Below are positions 38,147 through 47,992 of a stretch of 64,000 nucleotides of DNA, piece by piece. The notes under the pieces are model-generated. The model was given only the letters and a program-made list of their open reading frames with translations, ran no database searches and was not told the DNA's origin. The DNA lies in NCBI RefSeq assembly GCF_002949795.1, contig NZ_CP026692.1, positions 1,051,501 through 1,115,500 of the forward strand, written 5' to 3'. The DNA comes from Nostoc sp. 'Lobaria pulmonaria (5183) cyanobiont' (GTDB taxonomy: Bacteria; Cyanobacteriota; Cyanobacteriia; Cyanobacteriales; Nostocaceae). The position numbers and the translations under genes are program-made. Positions within the stretch are counted from its first letter, which is position 1; each line of letters opens with the position of its first letter.

Positions 38147-39430
38147 CTAAACTTTGCAGGCAGCTAAAGCCGCAGCTAATTCCTTTGCATTTTGATAGCG
38201 ATCGCGTGGCAATGGTTCTGTAACGCGATCAATCACATCTCTTAATTGGGAACTAATGGTGGGAACTTTTGCCACATCAAACCTGAAGTTTCGCCCTCGT
38301 TGGCGGTAATACTTGAACGGGTTTTCGCCTGTGAGCAGAAAAATCAGCGTTGGCCCAATTGCATACAAATCAGATTGAGTTAAAGGTTGTCCTCGTTCTT
38401 GTTCAGGAGCGCAGTAACCTTCTGCACCAATTCGAGTACCGGGCGCTGTGCCAATTTCTTTAACTGCGCCAAAATCTAGCACCACGATGCGATTTCCTGA
38501 ACTTCGCACCATTAAATTGGCGGGTTTAATATCACGGTGAATCAGTGGAGGCTCTTGGCTATGAAGATAGTCTAAAATATCGCAGGTTTGGATCATCCAA
38601 GCGATCGCTTGGTTTGGTGTCACTGGCCCAGTGGTATAGACACGTTTTTCCAAATCTTGTCCGTGGATTAATTCCATTGCTAAGTATTTTTTTCCGCCTT
38701 CTACAAAGAAGTCATAATACTTGGGAATTCCAGGATGATTAAGAGATTTGAGAGTGTGCGCCTCTCGCTCAAATAACTCTTGAGCTTTGACAATTTTCAG
38801 CATATCAGCATTCATTTGCTTCAACACCAGCAGTTGTGGCACGCCCGCAATCACACTAGCCTCATCCCAAGCGAGATAGGTAGTACCCATCCCTCCTTGT
38901 CCGAGAGTTCGCAACACCTGATAATGGCGAATTTTCTGTTGGACTGAGAGAGGTTGACCGCAGTGGATGCAAAACAGATTGTTTGGGGAATTGCCTTCGT
39001 GCGTGCAAGTGGAAGATAAATTTGCCGGATTTTTTGCTGAGTAAAGTGTTTCGGCGGCGTTTTCTTCTGTCCCTTGCATTTGTTGCGATCGCAAACCAGT
39101 TTCCAATTCTGTTACCTCCTGAATTTGGAATTGCAGTATTGGGCCTCCCTGTGCCAATTGCAAAAGGGAATTATCTGGTAAGGGACTCTGAAGTACAAGG
39201 ATACCGTTGAGAAAAGTCCCATTTGTACCCTGACTAATCAGCTGCCAAGTGTAACCATTGCTAGCGTCACCGACTTGTCTAAGTTCTAAATGATGCCGCG
39301 AAACTAAACTATCATTTAAAACAACGTGATTATCTGCCGCTCGACCAATCCGAATTTTGGAGGAGTTCTCAAAGCACCACTGCTGAAGGGGAGTTTTCTG
39401 TTGCGGTTCTAACAGGGTCAGACTAACCAC
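38147..39430 (-). CDS. FHA - zinc ribbon - Ser/Thr protein kinase
   Basis: A 427-residue protein. Residues about 25-80 are an FHA phosphothreonine-binding domain (IRIGRAADN, VSRHHLEL, GTNGTFLNG). Residues 142-157 are a Cys pair arrangement (CTHE...CIHCG) like a zinc ribbon. Residues 170-425 are a Hanks-type kinase with LGQGGMGTTYLA, Lys204 in VLKQM, HRDIKPANL (catalytic Asp300) and DFGAVKEIG (Asp319). There is no membrane segment, so it is cytoplasmic. A PP2C phosphatase gene lies 209 bases upstream on the same strand. The likely role is reversible Ser/Thr phosphorylation with FHA recognition of phosphorylated partners. Confidence 0.9.
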   Translation of the reverse strand: MVSLTLLEPQQKTPLQQWCFENSSKIRIGRAADNHVVLNDSLVSRHHLELRQVGDASNGYTWQLISQGTNGTFLNGILVLQSPLPDNSLLQLAQGGPILQFQIQEVTELETGLRSQQMQGTEENAAETLYSAKNPANLSSTCTHEGNSPNNLFCIHCGQPLSVQQKIRHYQVLRTLGQGGMGTTYLAWDEASVIAGVPQLLVLKQMNADMLKIVKAQELFEREAHTLKSLNHPGIPKYYDFFVEGGKKYLAMELIHGQDLEKRVYTTGPVTPNQAIAWMIQTCDILDYLHSQEPPLIHRDIKPANLMVRSSGNRIVVLDFGAVKEIGTAPGTRIGAEGYCAPEQERGQPLTQSDLYAIGPTLIFLLTGENPFKYYRQRGRNFRFDVAKVPTISSQLRDVIDRVTEPLPRDRYQNAKELAAALAACKV

Positions 39431-39639
39431 AATACAACCTACAAGGTAAATGGATTAGGGATTGGGCATTGGGCATTGGGCACTGGGCATTGGGTATTAA
39501 ACTTATCGAAAAATTAGGCTTTAACCCTTAATTTATAAGGCGTCGAGGTTAATTTGCCTATAGGTCTATTGGGAATTGGTGATTGTTATTTCTTCTTATT
39601 ACCCATGCCCCATGCCCCATTACCTATGCCCATTTATGA

Positions 39640-41622
39640 TTAACTTTCCAGATTTGGGCGTACTTTTGCCCGAACAAGTATACCAGTAATATTGTCGTGA
39701 CCGTTGTGTTGATTTGCTAAATCAATTAAATCTGTAACTCCCCGTTCTAAGTTAACGCCAGAACTAAGTAAGGGTTCTAAGTGAGTCCGCCAATGGGTTT
39801 CTAGTAAATCATTATCTGATAGACCGTCCGATGCCAACAGCAGCAGAGTATCTTCATTGATGTCGAAAAAGCTGACATCGGGATTAATCGAGTTTTCATC
39901 ACGAGGTCCCAAGGCTTGGGTAAGTTGATAGGCATCTGGACGGGCGTAAGCTATGCTTGCTTCCACTCCTCGGTTAATTTCCCGTTGCCCAACTTCATGA
40001 TCTACTGTGACTTGTTCTAGTCCCTGCTTACGCGTCAGGCGGTAGAGACGGCTATCTCCTACATGAGCGACTGCTGCTTGAGTATCTTGAATTAAAAGCA
40101 TTACTAAAGTTGTACCCATACGCCCAACTCCAGAACGGGCATCTTGTTGATTGAGCTTGTAAATCGCCTCATTAGCTAAATACACTGCCTCACGAATGCT
40201 ATCTTCTGTTGGCAGCTGGTTGGCAATCCAGTGTTCTTGAAAGTATTGCCTTAGGGTGTTGACTGCTAACTCGCTGGCTATCTCGCCGCCAGCGTGTCCA
40301 CCCATACCATCACAAAGAATATACAAACCATGCCCTTCTAAGACTCGACTTTTGGGGAACTCCAGTTTATGAATTTTGGTTTCAATGCCAAAGTAGTCTT
40401 CGTTATGATGACGTTGACGCCCCACATCTGTGCGTCCTGCATCTTCTAAGCTACTTAACTGCATCGCCAGCACAACAGTTGCCATATCATCAGCTTTGCT
40501 AATGATGTCTTCTAACTCATCTGATTGCGGGATAGTGGACACAGCAGTATTGTTCTCCTTTATTGGGGGCAAAGTTGCGGTTCCTAGTGCTTCCAGTTCA
40601 ACAGAGATTTCCTCCAAACGCGATCGCAATTGGGCGATCGTCTGAATCTTACCTACCTCTAAATCCCCCAACATCTGGACTACAGAGCCAAATTGAGTCC
40701 GTTGCGACTGTCTAAATAGTGCTTGCCAAACCCTTCCCAAAGCTTGGATAGTTAACGGCTCCTCTGGAATGGCAGATGTTTGGGCTTGGGCATCTTCTGG
40801 CGACTCCGTGGCGGGCTGAGAATTCGATGATTCCACATACAACCTTTGTAGTGCCAACGTTTGGTCTTCATCCAATCGCAAATTCGACAAATCTAAAAGG
40901 CTTTGACGACAATTTACTGGTTCTAATACTGCCCAAAGTTGGGTCATTTCATAACACCAGTGTAAAATTTTTAACGAACTGGTTGTTTCTTCTTGCCACA
41001 GGTCGAGTAGATACTGCCAATCCGAGCGGTTTTCGATTATTAATACCTGTATATCATCTTGCTGCCATGCGTCGTGAATCGGTGGTATCCCCCGCTCACC
41101 TTGGGATTGTAAGGCAAGATAAAGTTTTGCAAGGCGAGGAATCTCACTCGCTTCTACTGATGGCGTCAGCAAATCTGATTCTTGACTTGCTAGTATTGCC
41201 TCAATGGGTGATATTTGATACGGCTGGCAGTCTAGAACTCTGCCACATACATCAGTAATAATGGCATTTTCCGTTTGGACAAGTGGCGTATCTAACAATT
41301 GATAGCGCTCTTGGGAGTCTAAATAGGAGCCTAATGTAATTTCAGAACTAGGCGATAGAGGAGATGGGGAGGGTATTGCTTGCTCATCTCCCTCACCGCC
41401 CACATCTTCTACTTTCAAAGCTTCCCCAGTCGTTTCTTTAGCAATAATTGCCCAAAACACTGTTCCACATTCTGTGTCACAGTTATGACAACGTAGTGCA
41501 TTCACAGGTACATCATCGGTACTGCATTCAGGACAGACCTTGTGAGTCAGGGACATGCCACAGTTTTGACAGAATTTGTTGCTATTGGGGTTTTCAAATT
41601 TACACTGAGGGCAAATCAGCAT
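39640..41622 (-). CDS. PP2C-type Ser/Thr phosphatase with N-terminal zinc ribbons
   Basis: A 660-residue protein. The N-terminus has three Cys-x2-Cys pairs (CPQC...CQNC, CPEC...CHNC) typical of double zinc ribbons. Residues about 100-390 are a poorly conserved region that looks like a degenerate kinase-like lobe. Residues about 395-655 are a PP2C domain: GRTDVGRQRHHNEDYF, LYILCDGMGGHAGG, GTTLVMLL, AHVGDSRLYR and LLASDGLSDN, with the metal-binding Asp residues intact. It dephosphorylates Ser/Thr proteins and pairs naturally with the FHA-kinase downstream. Confidence 0.9.
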   Translation of the reverse strand: MLICPQCKFENPNSNKFCQNCGMSLTHKVCPECSTDDVPVNALRCHNCDTECGTVFWAIIAKETTGEALKVEDVGGEGDEQAIPSPSPLSPSSEITLGSYLDSQERYQLLDTPLVQTENAIITDVCGRVLDCQPYQISPIEAILASQESDLLTPSVEASEIPRLAKLYLALQSQGERGIPPIHDAWQQDDIQVLIIENRSDWQYLLDLWQEETTSSLKILHWCYEMTQLWAVLEPVNCRQSLLDLSNLRLDEDQTLALQRLYVESSNSQPATESPEDAQAQTSAIPEEPLTIQALGRVWQALFRQSQRTQFGSVVQMLGDLEVGKIQTIAQLRSRLEEISVELEALGTATLPPIKENNTAVSTIPQSDELEDIISKADDMATVVLAMQLSSLEDAGRTDVGRQRHHNEDYFGIETKIHKLEFPKSRVLEGHGLYILCDGMGGHAGGEIASELAVNTLRQYFQEHWIANQLPTEDSIREAVYLANEAIYKLNQQDARSGVGRMGTTLVMLLIQDTQAAVAHVGDSRLYRLTRKQGLEQVTVDHEVGQREINRGVEASIAYARPDAYQLTQALGPRDENSINPDVSFFDINEDTLLLLASDGLSDNDLLETHWRTHLEPLLSSGVNLERGVTDLIDLANQHNGHDNITGILVRAKVRPNLES

Positions 41623-41922
41623 AGTGGAAGTTCCTTTATTCCCGTTCGTTCCAAGGTGCTTCTAGCCACTAAGATCCAAGGTGCCACAATTGGCTGTCCC
41701 TGACTACAGTAGATTGTAGTTTATCAATGAATTTTGGTGGCAGTATTAATTGTGACGCATATTAGATAAATATTTCATATATTGGCAGGCAATTCCTTAT
41801 AAATGGGGGATGAGGAAGCAGGGGAGACAAGGGGACAAGGTGAGAAAAGTTAGAACTTGCAACAAGTCTTTCCCCTTGTCTCCTTGTCCTCTTCACCATA
41901 CCCAATGCCCAATCCCTTATTG

Positions 41923-42714
41923 TCAAGAGTCTGGCAATTGTGGAGGTTCAACTTCAAACCATTTTTGATAAATTTGTTTGTAAGTGCCATTGAATAACAA
42001 AGTCGCTATACCTTTGTTAATTTCATCCAAATGGGGAGAATCCTTGGGCATAGCAATCCCGTAGTATTCTTGGGTCAGCAAATCCGCAACAACTCTGATG
42101 CCTTTAAGTTTGCCATTTTTAATCGCATACAAAGTCGCGAAAGCATCGCTAACCACAGCATCAACATTGCCATTGAGTAAGTCTTGGAAAAATTCTGGCC
42201 CAGAATTAAAAGTACTAATTTTGGCGTTGGGGATGGTTTTGGCAAAATCTGCCCCAGTGGAACCAATCTGTACAGCAATTTTTTTCCCTTTGAGACTATT
42301 GAAGTCTTTAATATTTTGATTGTCTTCGCGGACAGCGATCGCAAGTCCGGCTTTAAAATAAGGTCGTGAAAAAGCAATTGTTTTTAGGCGTGCGGCGGTA
42401 ATTGTGATTCCACTAATTGCTGCATCAACTCTTTTGGCTTGCAAAGTCGAGATCGTGCCATCAAAGGGCAGACTTTCAAACTGGACTGCAAAACCTGCTA
42501 TTTTAGCGATCGCATTCATCAAATCAATATCAAAGCCTTCCAAGTTCCCGCTAGCTGTTTGGATCTCAAAAGGGACAAAGGTGGGGTCTGTGGCCACCTT
42601 CAGAGGTTTAGCGTCTGGGCTAGTAGTGGGATATAAACTCTGACAGGCAATAATCAGTAGTAGGCAGCCTAAGCTTAGAATTAGCTGCTGCCACTTGAAG
42701 TTAATTAATTTCAC
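41923..42714 (-). CDS. Amino-acid-type ABC transporter solute-binding lipoprotein
   Basis: A 263-residue family 3 periplasmic binding protein. The lipobox LLIIAC puts the lipidated Cys at 24. The binding domain has LKVATDPTFVPFEI, GFDIDLMNAIA, the signature VDAAISGITIT, FSRPYF, and GKKIAVQIGSTG. This class binds polar amino acids. There is no adjacent permease or ATPase, so the transporter it serves is unknown. Confidence 0.87.
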   Translation of the reverse strand: MKLINFKWQQLILSLGCLLLIIACQSLYPTTSPDAKPLKVATDPTFVPFEIQTASGNLEGFDIDLMNAIAKIAGFAVQFESLPFDGTISTLQAKRVDAAISGITITAARLKTIAFSRPYFKAGLAIAVREDNQNIKDFNSLKGKKIAVQIGSTGADFAKTIPNAKISTFNSGPEFFQDLLNGNVDAVVSDAFATLYAIKNGKLKGIRVVADLLTQEYYGIAMPKDSPHLDEINKGIATLLFNGTYKQIYQKWFEVEPPQLPDS

Positions 42715-42848
42715 TATAGTAATTTTGTTCTAGTAATCAATATTTACGATACTTGTCATGATGTTATAAGAAAGAATACATACGTATGACTTTTCGCTAA
42801 TTGCCTTTTTGTGCGTTCTATATTCTGACTCCCAATTTTGAATTGCTT

Positions 42849-44048
42849 ATGGCTCCTACAACTTCTGCTTACCAAATTGCTGATTTGTTCGCCGAAAGAG
42901 CTAGAAATCTGACACCACCAACTTACGGCACTGAGTTAACCAAAATCATTACCGTCAGTTTTGCCTATGGTCTCGCTGACCCAATTCTCTTTCCCCACGC
43001 GGACTTAGCTGCTGCAAGTGCGGCTGTACTAGCAGAAGAGGCTCCGATCGCTCTTAATTACGGGCCACCTTCAGCCCAACTTTATGAACAAATAATCCTC
43101 CGCTTGCAAGCTCAAGGAATCCCTGCCGATCGCGATCGCCTGATCGTTGGCTACGGTTCTAGTCAGATTTTGGGTTTGCTACCAGATGTGTTTGTTGAAC
43201 CTGGTGATGTCGTAATTGTGGAAGGGCCAACCTTCTTGGGAGTAGTTAATAGATTTGTCCAGGCTGGGGCACGCCTAATTACCATTCCTGTAGACGAATT
43301 GGGAATGGATGTGGATGCCCTAGAAGAAACTTTGAGCGACTTGAACAAACGAGGCATTCGACCCCGATTTATTTACACTATACCCACTTTTCATAATCCC
43401 ACAGGTACTACTATGCCGTTATCTCGCCGCGAAAAACTGGTAGCGTTAGCGGCCGAGTATGGCGTATTGGTGGTAGAAGACGATGCCTACAGCGATTTGC
43501 GCTTCCAAGGCGAAGCTGTGCCATCCTTGGCAAGCCTTGACAAGGAGGGGTGGGTGTTATACGTGAATACCTTCTCGAAAATCATTGCGCCTGGTATCAG
43601 ATTAGGCTGGGCTTGTGGCGATCCAGCAATTATTGAGCGGTTGGCAATGTTCAAAAGTGAAGGGCCTGTGGGGCCGTTTGTCAGCCATGTGGTTGGTCGC
43701 TACTGTGCTACAGGCAAACTAGATTATCATATTCAGGAGCTAATCGCCTGGTACAAGCATAAGTGTAATTTGTTGTTAGAAGCGATCGCTCAAGAGTTTC
43801 CCACCGATGTAGTTGCTTTGCGACCAGGTGGTGGCTTTTTCGTTTGGTGTAAATTGCCGCCAGACATCAGCGCCAAAGCACTCCTAACTGCTGCCAATGA
43901 ACAGGGCATCAGTTTTCTGCCAGGAACTCGCTGCTACGCTAATGGACAGGGAGATGATGCCATCAGGTTAGCTTTTAGCTTTCAACCAACTCAGAAGATT
44001 GTTGAGGGAATCGCTACCTTGGGAGCAGTACTGAGAGGATGGCGGTAA
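42849..44048 (+). CDS. PLP-dependent aminotransferase, LysN/MocR-like class I
   Basis: About 399 residues from ATG 42849 (MAPTTSAYQIADLFAERA). The frame continues upstream to a TTG at 42801, but that extension looks like spacer. Fold-type I marks: ALNYGPPSAQLYEQI, YGSSQILGLL, YTIPTFHNPTGTTMPL, EDDAYSDLRF and the PLP lysine in VNTFSKIIAPGIRLGW. The sequence resembles 2-aminoadipate or aromatic aminotransferases of the MocR catalytic type without the DNA-binding domain. The exact amino donor cannot be read from the sequence. Confidence 0.87.
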   Translation: MAPTTSAYQIADLFAERARNLTPPTYGTELTKIITVSFAYGLADPILFPHADLAAASAAVLAEEAPIALNYGPPSAQLYEQIILRLQAQGIPADRDRLIVGYGSSQILGLLPDVFVEPGDVVIVEGPTFLGVVNRFVQAGARLITIPVDELGMDVDALEETLSDLNKRGIRPRFIYTIPTFHNPTGTTMPLSRREKLVALAAEYGVLVVEDDAYSDLRFQGEAVPSLASLDKEGWVLYVNTFSKIIAPGIRLGWACGDPAIIERLAMFKSEGPVGPFVSHVVGRYCATGKLDYHIQELIAWYKHKCNLLLEAIAQEFPTDVVALRPGGGFFVWCKLPPDISAKALLTAANEQGISFLPGTRCYANGQGDDAIRLAFSFQPTQKIVEGIATLGAVLRGWR

Positions 44049-44062
44049 TTTGTAATTAGTAC

Positions 44063-44160
44063 CTCGTTCCCAGTCTCACACTGGGAATGCTTTTTGGAAG
44101 GCTCCTGCATCTCGTATAGGCGGCAGAACGGAACCAAGAAGATTTCCTTGTTAGACCTAG
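44063..44160. repeat. Dispersed repeat element (degenerate inverted ends)
   Basis: CTCGTTCCCAGTCTCACACTGGGAATGC contains a short hairpin (CCCAGT/ACTGGG) of a type frequent in Nostoc genomes. The distal end GTTAGACCTAGAAACGA is a weak inverted copy of the start. Confidence 0.45.
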
Positions 44161-44186
44161 AAACGAAATTTAAAATTTTGTAAACT

Positions 44187-44810
44187 TTAAAAAATTTGCT
44201 CTAATCGTTGGAAATCGCGCTGCACTTCATACCAGAGACTTTTATTATGTGGGTCTGTTTTCAAGGCTTTTTTAAGATAAATTCTGGCTTTGAGTAGTTG
44301 TTTTTCGGAAATTAGTGCCCGTCCCCAAATTTGATAGGCGATCGCTAGCCATTGACGGACTTCTGCATCTGTTGACAAACGCTCTGCTAAAGCTTCCGCC
44401 AGGGCGATCGCTTGCGGAAATCGTCTTTCTTGCAAAAATCGCTGCAATTGCTCATAAGTCTTCCACTTCAGCCGTTCTTCTATTTCCAACAGATTCGGCG
44501 GCTTTGGTTTCCCTGATTCTTGGCTTGTCACCGTTGTTACTGGTGTTTTCTGCCGTTGCGTTGCCTTGGCGTCGTCACGTCCAGACGTTGACACCTGACT
44601 TGAACGTGCGCCAATTTCCTCTGGTAGTACTACCGTCAGCAGGAGTTTGTAAGCCTCTGTCAAGGCAATAAACTTATCTTTGGCTTTGTTGTCATCTGGG
44701 TTGATATCGGGATGATATTGCTGCGCCAGTCGTCGATAAGACGCTTTGATGTCAGCAAAAGAAGCTCCCGATCTTAAACCTAGTAAACGGTAGCAATCTC
44801 CAAGATCCAT
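44187..44810 (-). CDS. J-domain (DnaJ-like) protein with TPR-like C-terminus
   Basis: A 207-residue protein. Residues 1-62 are a J domain (CYRLLGLRSGASFADIKASY, HPD motif in QYHPDINPDD), so it should stimulate a DnaK-type Hsp70. There is no Gly/Phe or zinc-finger region. Residues about 110-205 form TPR-like helices (AIALAEALAERLSTDAEVRQ, ISEKQLLKARIYLKKALKTD). It is one of several short J proteins known in cyanobacteria; the client is unknown. Confidence 0.85.
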   Translation of the reverse strand: MDLGDCYRLLGLRSGASFADIKASYRRLAQQYHPDINPDDNKAKDKFIALTEAYKLLLTVVLPEEIGARSSQVSTSGRDDAKATQRQKTPVTTVTSQESGKPKPPNLLEIEERLKWKTYEQLQRFLQERRFPQAIALAEALAERLSTDAEVRQWLAIAYQIWGRALISEKQLLKARIYLKKALKTDPHNKSLWYEVQRDFQRLEQIF

Positions 44811-45102
44811 CTTGAGCTATCAGCTATCGAATATTTAGCTATTGGCTATTATCTGTCAATATCAGCTTCAAGCCCGGACTATTAATGATAAAGGCTAATT
44901 TTCTATTTTAAAGTTCAATCTTGACAGTTTGTTCATTAAAAAGGGATTGGGCATTGGGTACAAGAGGCAGGGGTGCAAAGGGGCAAAGGGGTAGAGGGGA
45001 AAAACTTACTGCAACTTACTTCTCCTCTGCTCCCCCGGTTACTGAGCGCAGTCGTTGGCGCAGCCTCTCGTAGAGAAGTATGCTCCCCTGCTCCCTGCCT
45101 TC

Positions 45103-45714
45103 CTACTCCCCAGTTACTACGGAGGTTCGGTCTTCAATCACACGGTCAATTAAACCGTATTGTTTTGCCTCTTCAGCAGACATGAAAAAGTCACGATCCA
45201 TATCTTTTTCAATCTTTTCTATGGTCTGACCTGTTTTATCTGCATAAATCCCATTGAGCTGGTGACGAATCCGCAGAATCTCTCTAGCTTCAATTTCGAT
45301 ATCGGTTGCTTGTCCACGGGTACCACCTGAAGGCTGGTGAATCATAATCCGTGAGTGAGGCAATGCTATGCGTTTGCCTTTGGTGCCAGCTGCCAGCAGG
45401 AAAGACCCCATTGAAGCAGCTAAACCCACGCAAATAGTCACTACATCTGATTTGATATGTTGCATGGTGTCAAAAATAGCCATGCCAGATGTAACCATCC
45501 CACCGGGGGAATTGATGTATAAATAAATATCTTTACCTGGATCGTCTGAGTCCAGATACAGCATTACAGCGATAATTTGATTGGCAATTTCATCATCAAT
45601 ATCTCGCCCCAAGAATATAATCCGTTCCCGATAAAGGCGATCATAGATGCTAATCCAATCTGTATATTGTCCACCGGGCATCCGGTAAGGAACTTTAGGA
45701 ACGCCTATAGGCAT
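45103..45714 (-). CDS. clpP3: ATP-dependent Clp protease proteolytic subunit ClpP3
   Basis: A 203-residue ClpP with an intact catalytic triad: Ser101 (GLAASMGS), His126 (RIMIHQP) and Asp175 (DMDRDFF). It lies directly downstream of clpR, the operon order known for clpR-clpP3 in cyanobacteria, whose products form the mixed, essential ClpP3/R core that works with ClpC. The intergenic 120 bases contain a heptamer tandem repeat. Confidence 0.93.
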   Translation of the reverse strand: MPIGVPKVPYRMPGGQYTDWISIYDRLYRERIIFLGRDIDDEIANQIIAVMLYLDSDDPGKDIYLYINSPGGMVTSGMAIFDTMQHIKSDVVTICVGLAASMGSFLLAAGTKGKRIALPHSRIMIHQPSGGTRGQATDIEIEAREILRIRHQLNGIYADKTGQTIEKIEKDMDRDFFMSAEEAKQYGLIDRVIEDRTSVVTGE

Positions 45715-45733
45715 AATTTACTCCGTTTTTAAT

Positions 45734-45784
45734 TAGTCATTAGTCATTAGTCATTGGTCATTGGTCATTGGTCATTGGTCATTA
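45734..45784. repeat. TTAGTCA/TTGGTCA heptamer short tandem repeat
   Basis: Three TTAGTCA units followed by four TTGGTCA units, in the spacer between clpR and clpP3. Confidence 0.9.
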
Positions 45785-45834
45785 ATAATTTTTGGTTATT
45801 AACAAAAGATAAAAGACGAATGACAAAAGACAAA

Positions 45835-46497
45835 TTAAAGGACACTGGCAGGGAGTGGGGGATTTGCGAGTTCTTCTTTCTCAAAAACTCGGTCAATCAG
45901 TCCGTATTCCTTTGCTTCGTAGGGTGTCAGATATAACAGCCGATCCATGTCTTTAATAATTTTTTCTGGGGTCTGTCCAGTGGTTTGATGCAAGATATCA
46001 ACTAACGCCCCTTTATTTACCAAAACTTCCCTAGCGCGAATTTGAATATCCGTTGCTTGACCTTGGGCGTAGCTCTTAGGCTGATGCAGGATAATCGAGG
46101 AGTGAGGCAAACTAGCGCGGCAACCTTTTGTACCAGCACTGAGGAGCATCGCTGACATACCCATCGCGGAACCAACGCAGATGGTGTGGATCGGAGGCTT
46201 GATATATTTCATGGTGTCATAGATGGCGAAGGCTTCGGTTTCAAAGCCAATGGGTTCGCCACTGTAACCGGAAGTGCCGGTAGAGTTGATATAGATTTTA
46301 ATTGGCTTTTCGGGGTCGTCGGATTGCAAAAACAGCAATTCGGCCACGATCAATTCGGTGACAGCAGGCACCAGTGGCATCCCAATATAGACAATTCGCT
46401 CCTTCAATAAAAGGGAAGGTAAATCTGGCGGTGGTGTCCGGTAAAAGTTATCGCCGTAATATGGGGCTTGAACAGCCTTAATTGGGGAAATGTCCAT
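45835..46497 (-). CDS. clpR: ClpR, catalytically inactive ClpP-like subunit
   Basis: A 220-residue ClpP paralogue in which the nucleophile position of GxAxSMG is Gly113 (GSAMGMSAML), while His138 is kept. An insertion around residues 73-88 (TGTSGYSGEPIGFETE) is typical of cyanobacterial and plastid ClpR. It forms a structural ring with ClpP3. First gene of the clpR-clpP3 pair on the minus strand. Confidence 0.93.
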   Translation of the reverse strand: MDISPIKAVQAPYYGDNFYRTPPPDLPSLLLKERIVYIGMPLVPAVTELIVAELLFLQSDDPEKPIKIYINSTGTSGYSGEPIGFETEAFAIYDTMKYIKPPIHTICVGSAMGMSAMLLSAGTKGCRASLPHSSIILHQPKSYAQGQATDIQIRAREVLVNKGALVDILHQTTGQTPEKIIKDMDRLLYLTPYEAKEYGLIDRVFEKEELANPPLPASVL

Positions 46498-46735
46498 AGC
46501 AACTGATCGCCTGAAACTATGCCGTTAACTGTAATACATCCTAGCGCGATGCAGGCTTCCCTCAAGGTGCGGATTTCTCCCTAATGCTGAAGGCGGCTTC
46601 GCATCTACCAATGCTTACCTTCTAAGATATTCTGATTATATTAGTGTATTTATATTGGATAGGTTTTCCGTAGAGCTAAAGTAGTGCTTTGAAGTTATTT
46701 TTTTATATGTATATCCTGAATAGGGACTCTGAGTT

Positions 46736-47992
46736 ATGAAGGTTAATTTGCAGCCTGCCTTGAATGATGGTAATTTGGACGCAAATCAACTGAACAGTCA
46801 ACGTCAGTTGGGAATTTCGATTTCGGCGATCGCAGAGACTCAAGACCGCCATGTGCCCCTGAATTTATGCTTAATTCTCGATCATAGTGGTTCGATGAAC
46901 GGGCGATCGCTAGAAACGGTGAAAAAAGCAGCAATTCGTCTGGTAGATAGACTCAATCCGGGCGATCGCCTCAGTGTGGTAGTTTTCGATCACCGTGCCA
47001 AAGTCTTAGTACCGAGTCAAAGTATCGAAAATCCAGAGAAAATCAAGCAGCAAATTAATCGCCTAGCCGCTGATGGGGGAACTGCAATTGATGAAGGACT
47101 GCGGTTGGGGATTGAGGAGTTGGCAAAGGGGAAAAAAGATACTGTTTCCCAAGCCTTTTTGTTAACCGATGGGGAAAATGAACACGGTGATAACAACCGC
47201 TGTTTGAAATTCGCCCAATTGGCTGCTAGCTATAATTTGACTTTAAATACTTTGGGATTTGGTGACAACTGGAACCAAGATGTTTTAGAAAAAATTGCCG
47301 ATGCTGGCTTAGGTACTTTATCTTATATTCAAAAACCCGAACAGGCTGTGGAAGAGTTTAATCGCCTGTTCAGCCGCATTCAAACGGTGGGATTGACTAA
47401 TGCTTATCTTTTATTTTCCCTGATGCCCAATGTCCGGCTAGCGGAGCTCAAACCCGTCGCCCAAGTTTCTCCAGACACAATTGAGTTACCACTGCAACAA
47501 GAAGCTGATGGACGTTTCGCTGTGCGGTTGGGAGATTTAATGAAAGATGCAGAACGGGTAATCTTAGCTAATATTTATTTGGGACAATTGCCAACAGGTG
47601 AACAAGCGATCGCTAATGTGCAAGTCCGCTACGATGATCCAGCCGCCAACAAAGTAGGTTTAGTTACACCAAGTATCCCAGTTTATGCCCATGTAGTCAA
47701 AAATTACCAAGCAGACCTGAATCCCCAGGTGCAGCATTCTATTTTGGCATTAGCTAAGTATCGCCAAACCCAACTAGCCGAAACGAAATTGCAACAGGGC
47801 GATCGCTCTGGTGCGGCGACGATGTTACAAACGGCTGCGAAAACTGCGCTGCAAATGGGAGATACTGGGGCAGCGACGGTGTTGCAAACTTCTGCCACCC
47901 AGCTACAATCTGGTGGAGATTTATCCGAAAGCGATCGCAAGAAAACCAGAATTGTCTCCAAAACAGTTTTGCAAGATACCCCTCCGCAATGA
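46736..47992 (+). CDS. von Willebrand factor A domain protein 1
   Basis: A 418-residue cytoplasmic protein. Residues about 43-200 are a vWA domain with a complete MIDAS: DHSGSM (Asp49, Ser51, Ser53), the Thr in DGGTAIDEGL, and LLTDGEN. After it comes a beta-rich region (about 240-330) and a C-terminal helical tail (about 340-400) with ALAKYRQTQLAETKLQQGD and TAAKTALQMGD repeats. Such proteins bind metal-dependent partners; the ligand is unknown. The stop overlaps the start of a second paralogous gene (ATGA at 47989), so the two are translationally coupled. Confidence 0.88.
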   Translation: MKVNLQPALNDGNLDANQLNSQRQLGISISAIAETQDRHVPLNLCLILDHSGSMNGRSLETVKKAAIRLVDRLNPGDRLSVVVFDHRAKVLVPSQSIENPEKIKQQINRLAADGGTAIDEGLRLGIEELAKGKKDTVSQAFLLTDGENEHGDNNRCLKFAQLAASYNLTLNTLGFGDNWNQDVLEKIADAGLGTLSYIQKPEQAVEEFNRLFSRIQTVGLTNAYLLFSLMPNVRLAELKPVAQVSPDTIELPLQQEADGRFAVRLGDLMKDAERVILANIYLGQLPTGEQAIANVQVRYDDPAANKVGLVTPSIPVYAHVVKNYQADLNPQVQHSILALAKYRQTQLAETKLQQGDRSGAATMLQTAAKTALQMGDTGAATVLQTSATQLQSGGDLSESDRKKTRIVSKTVLQDTPPQ

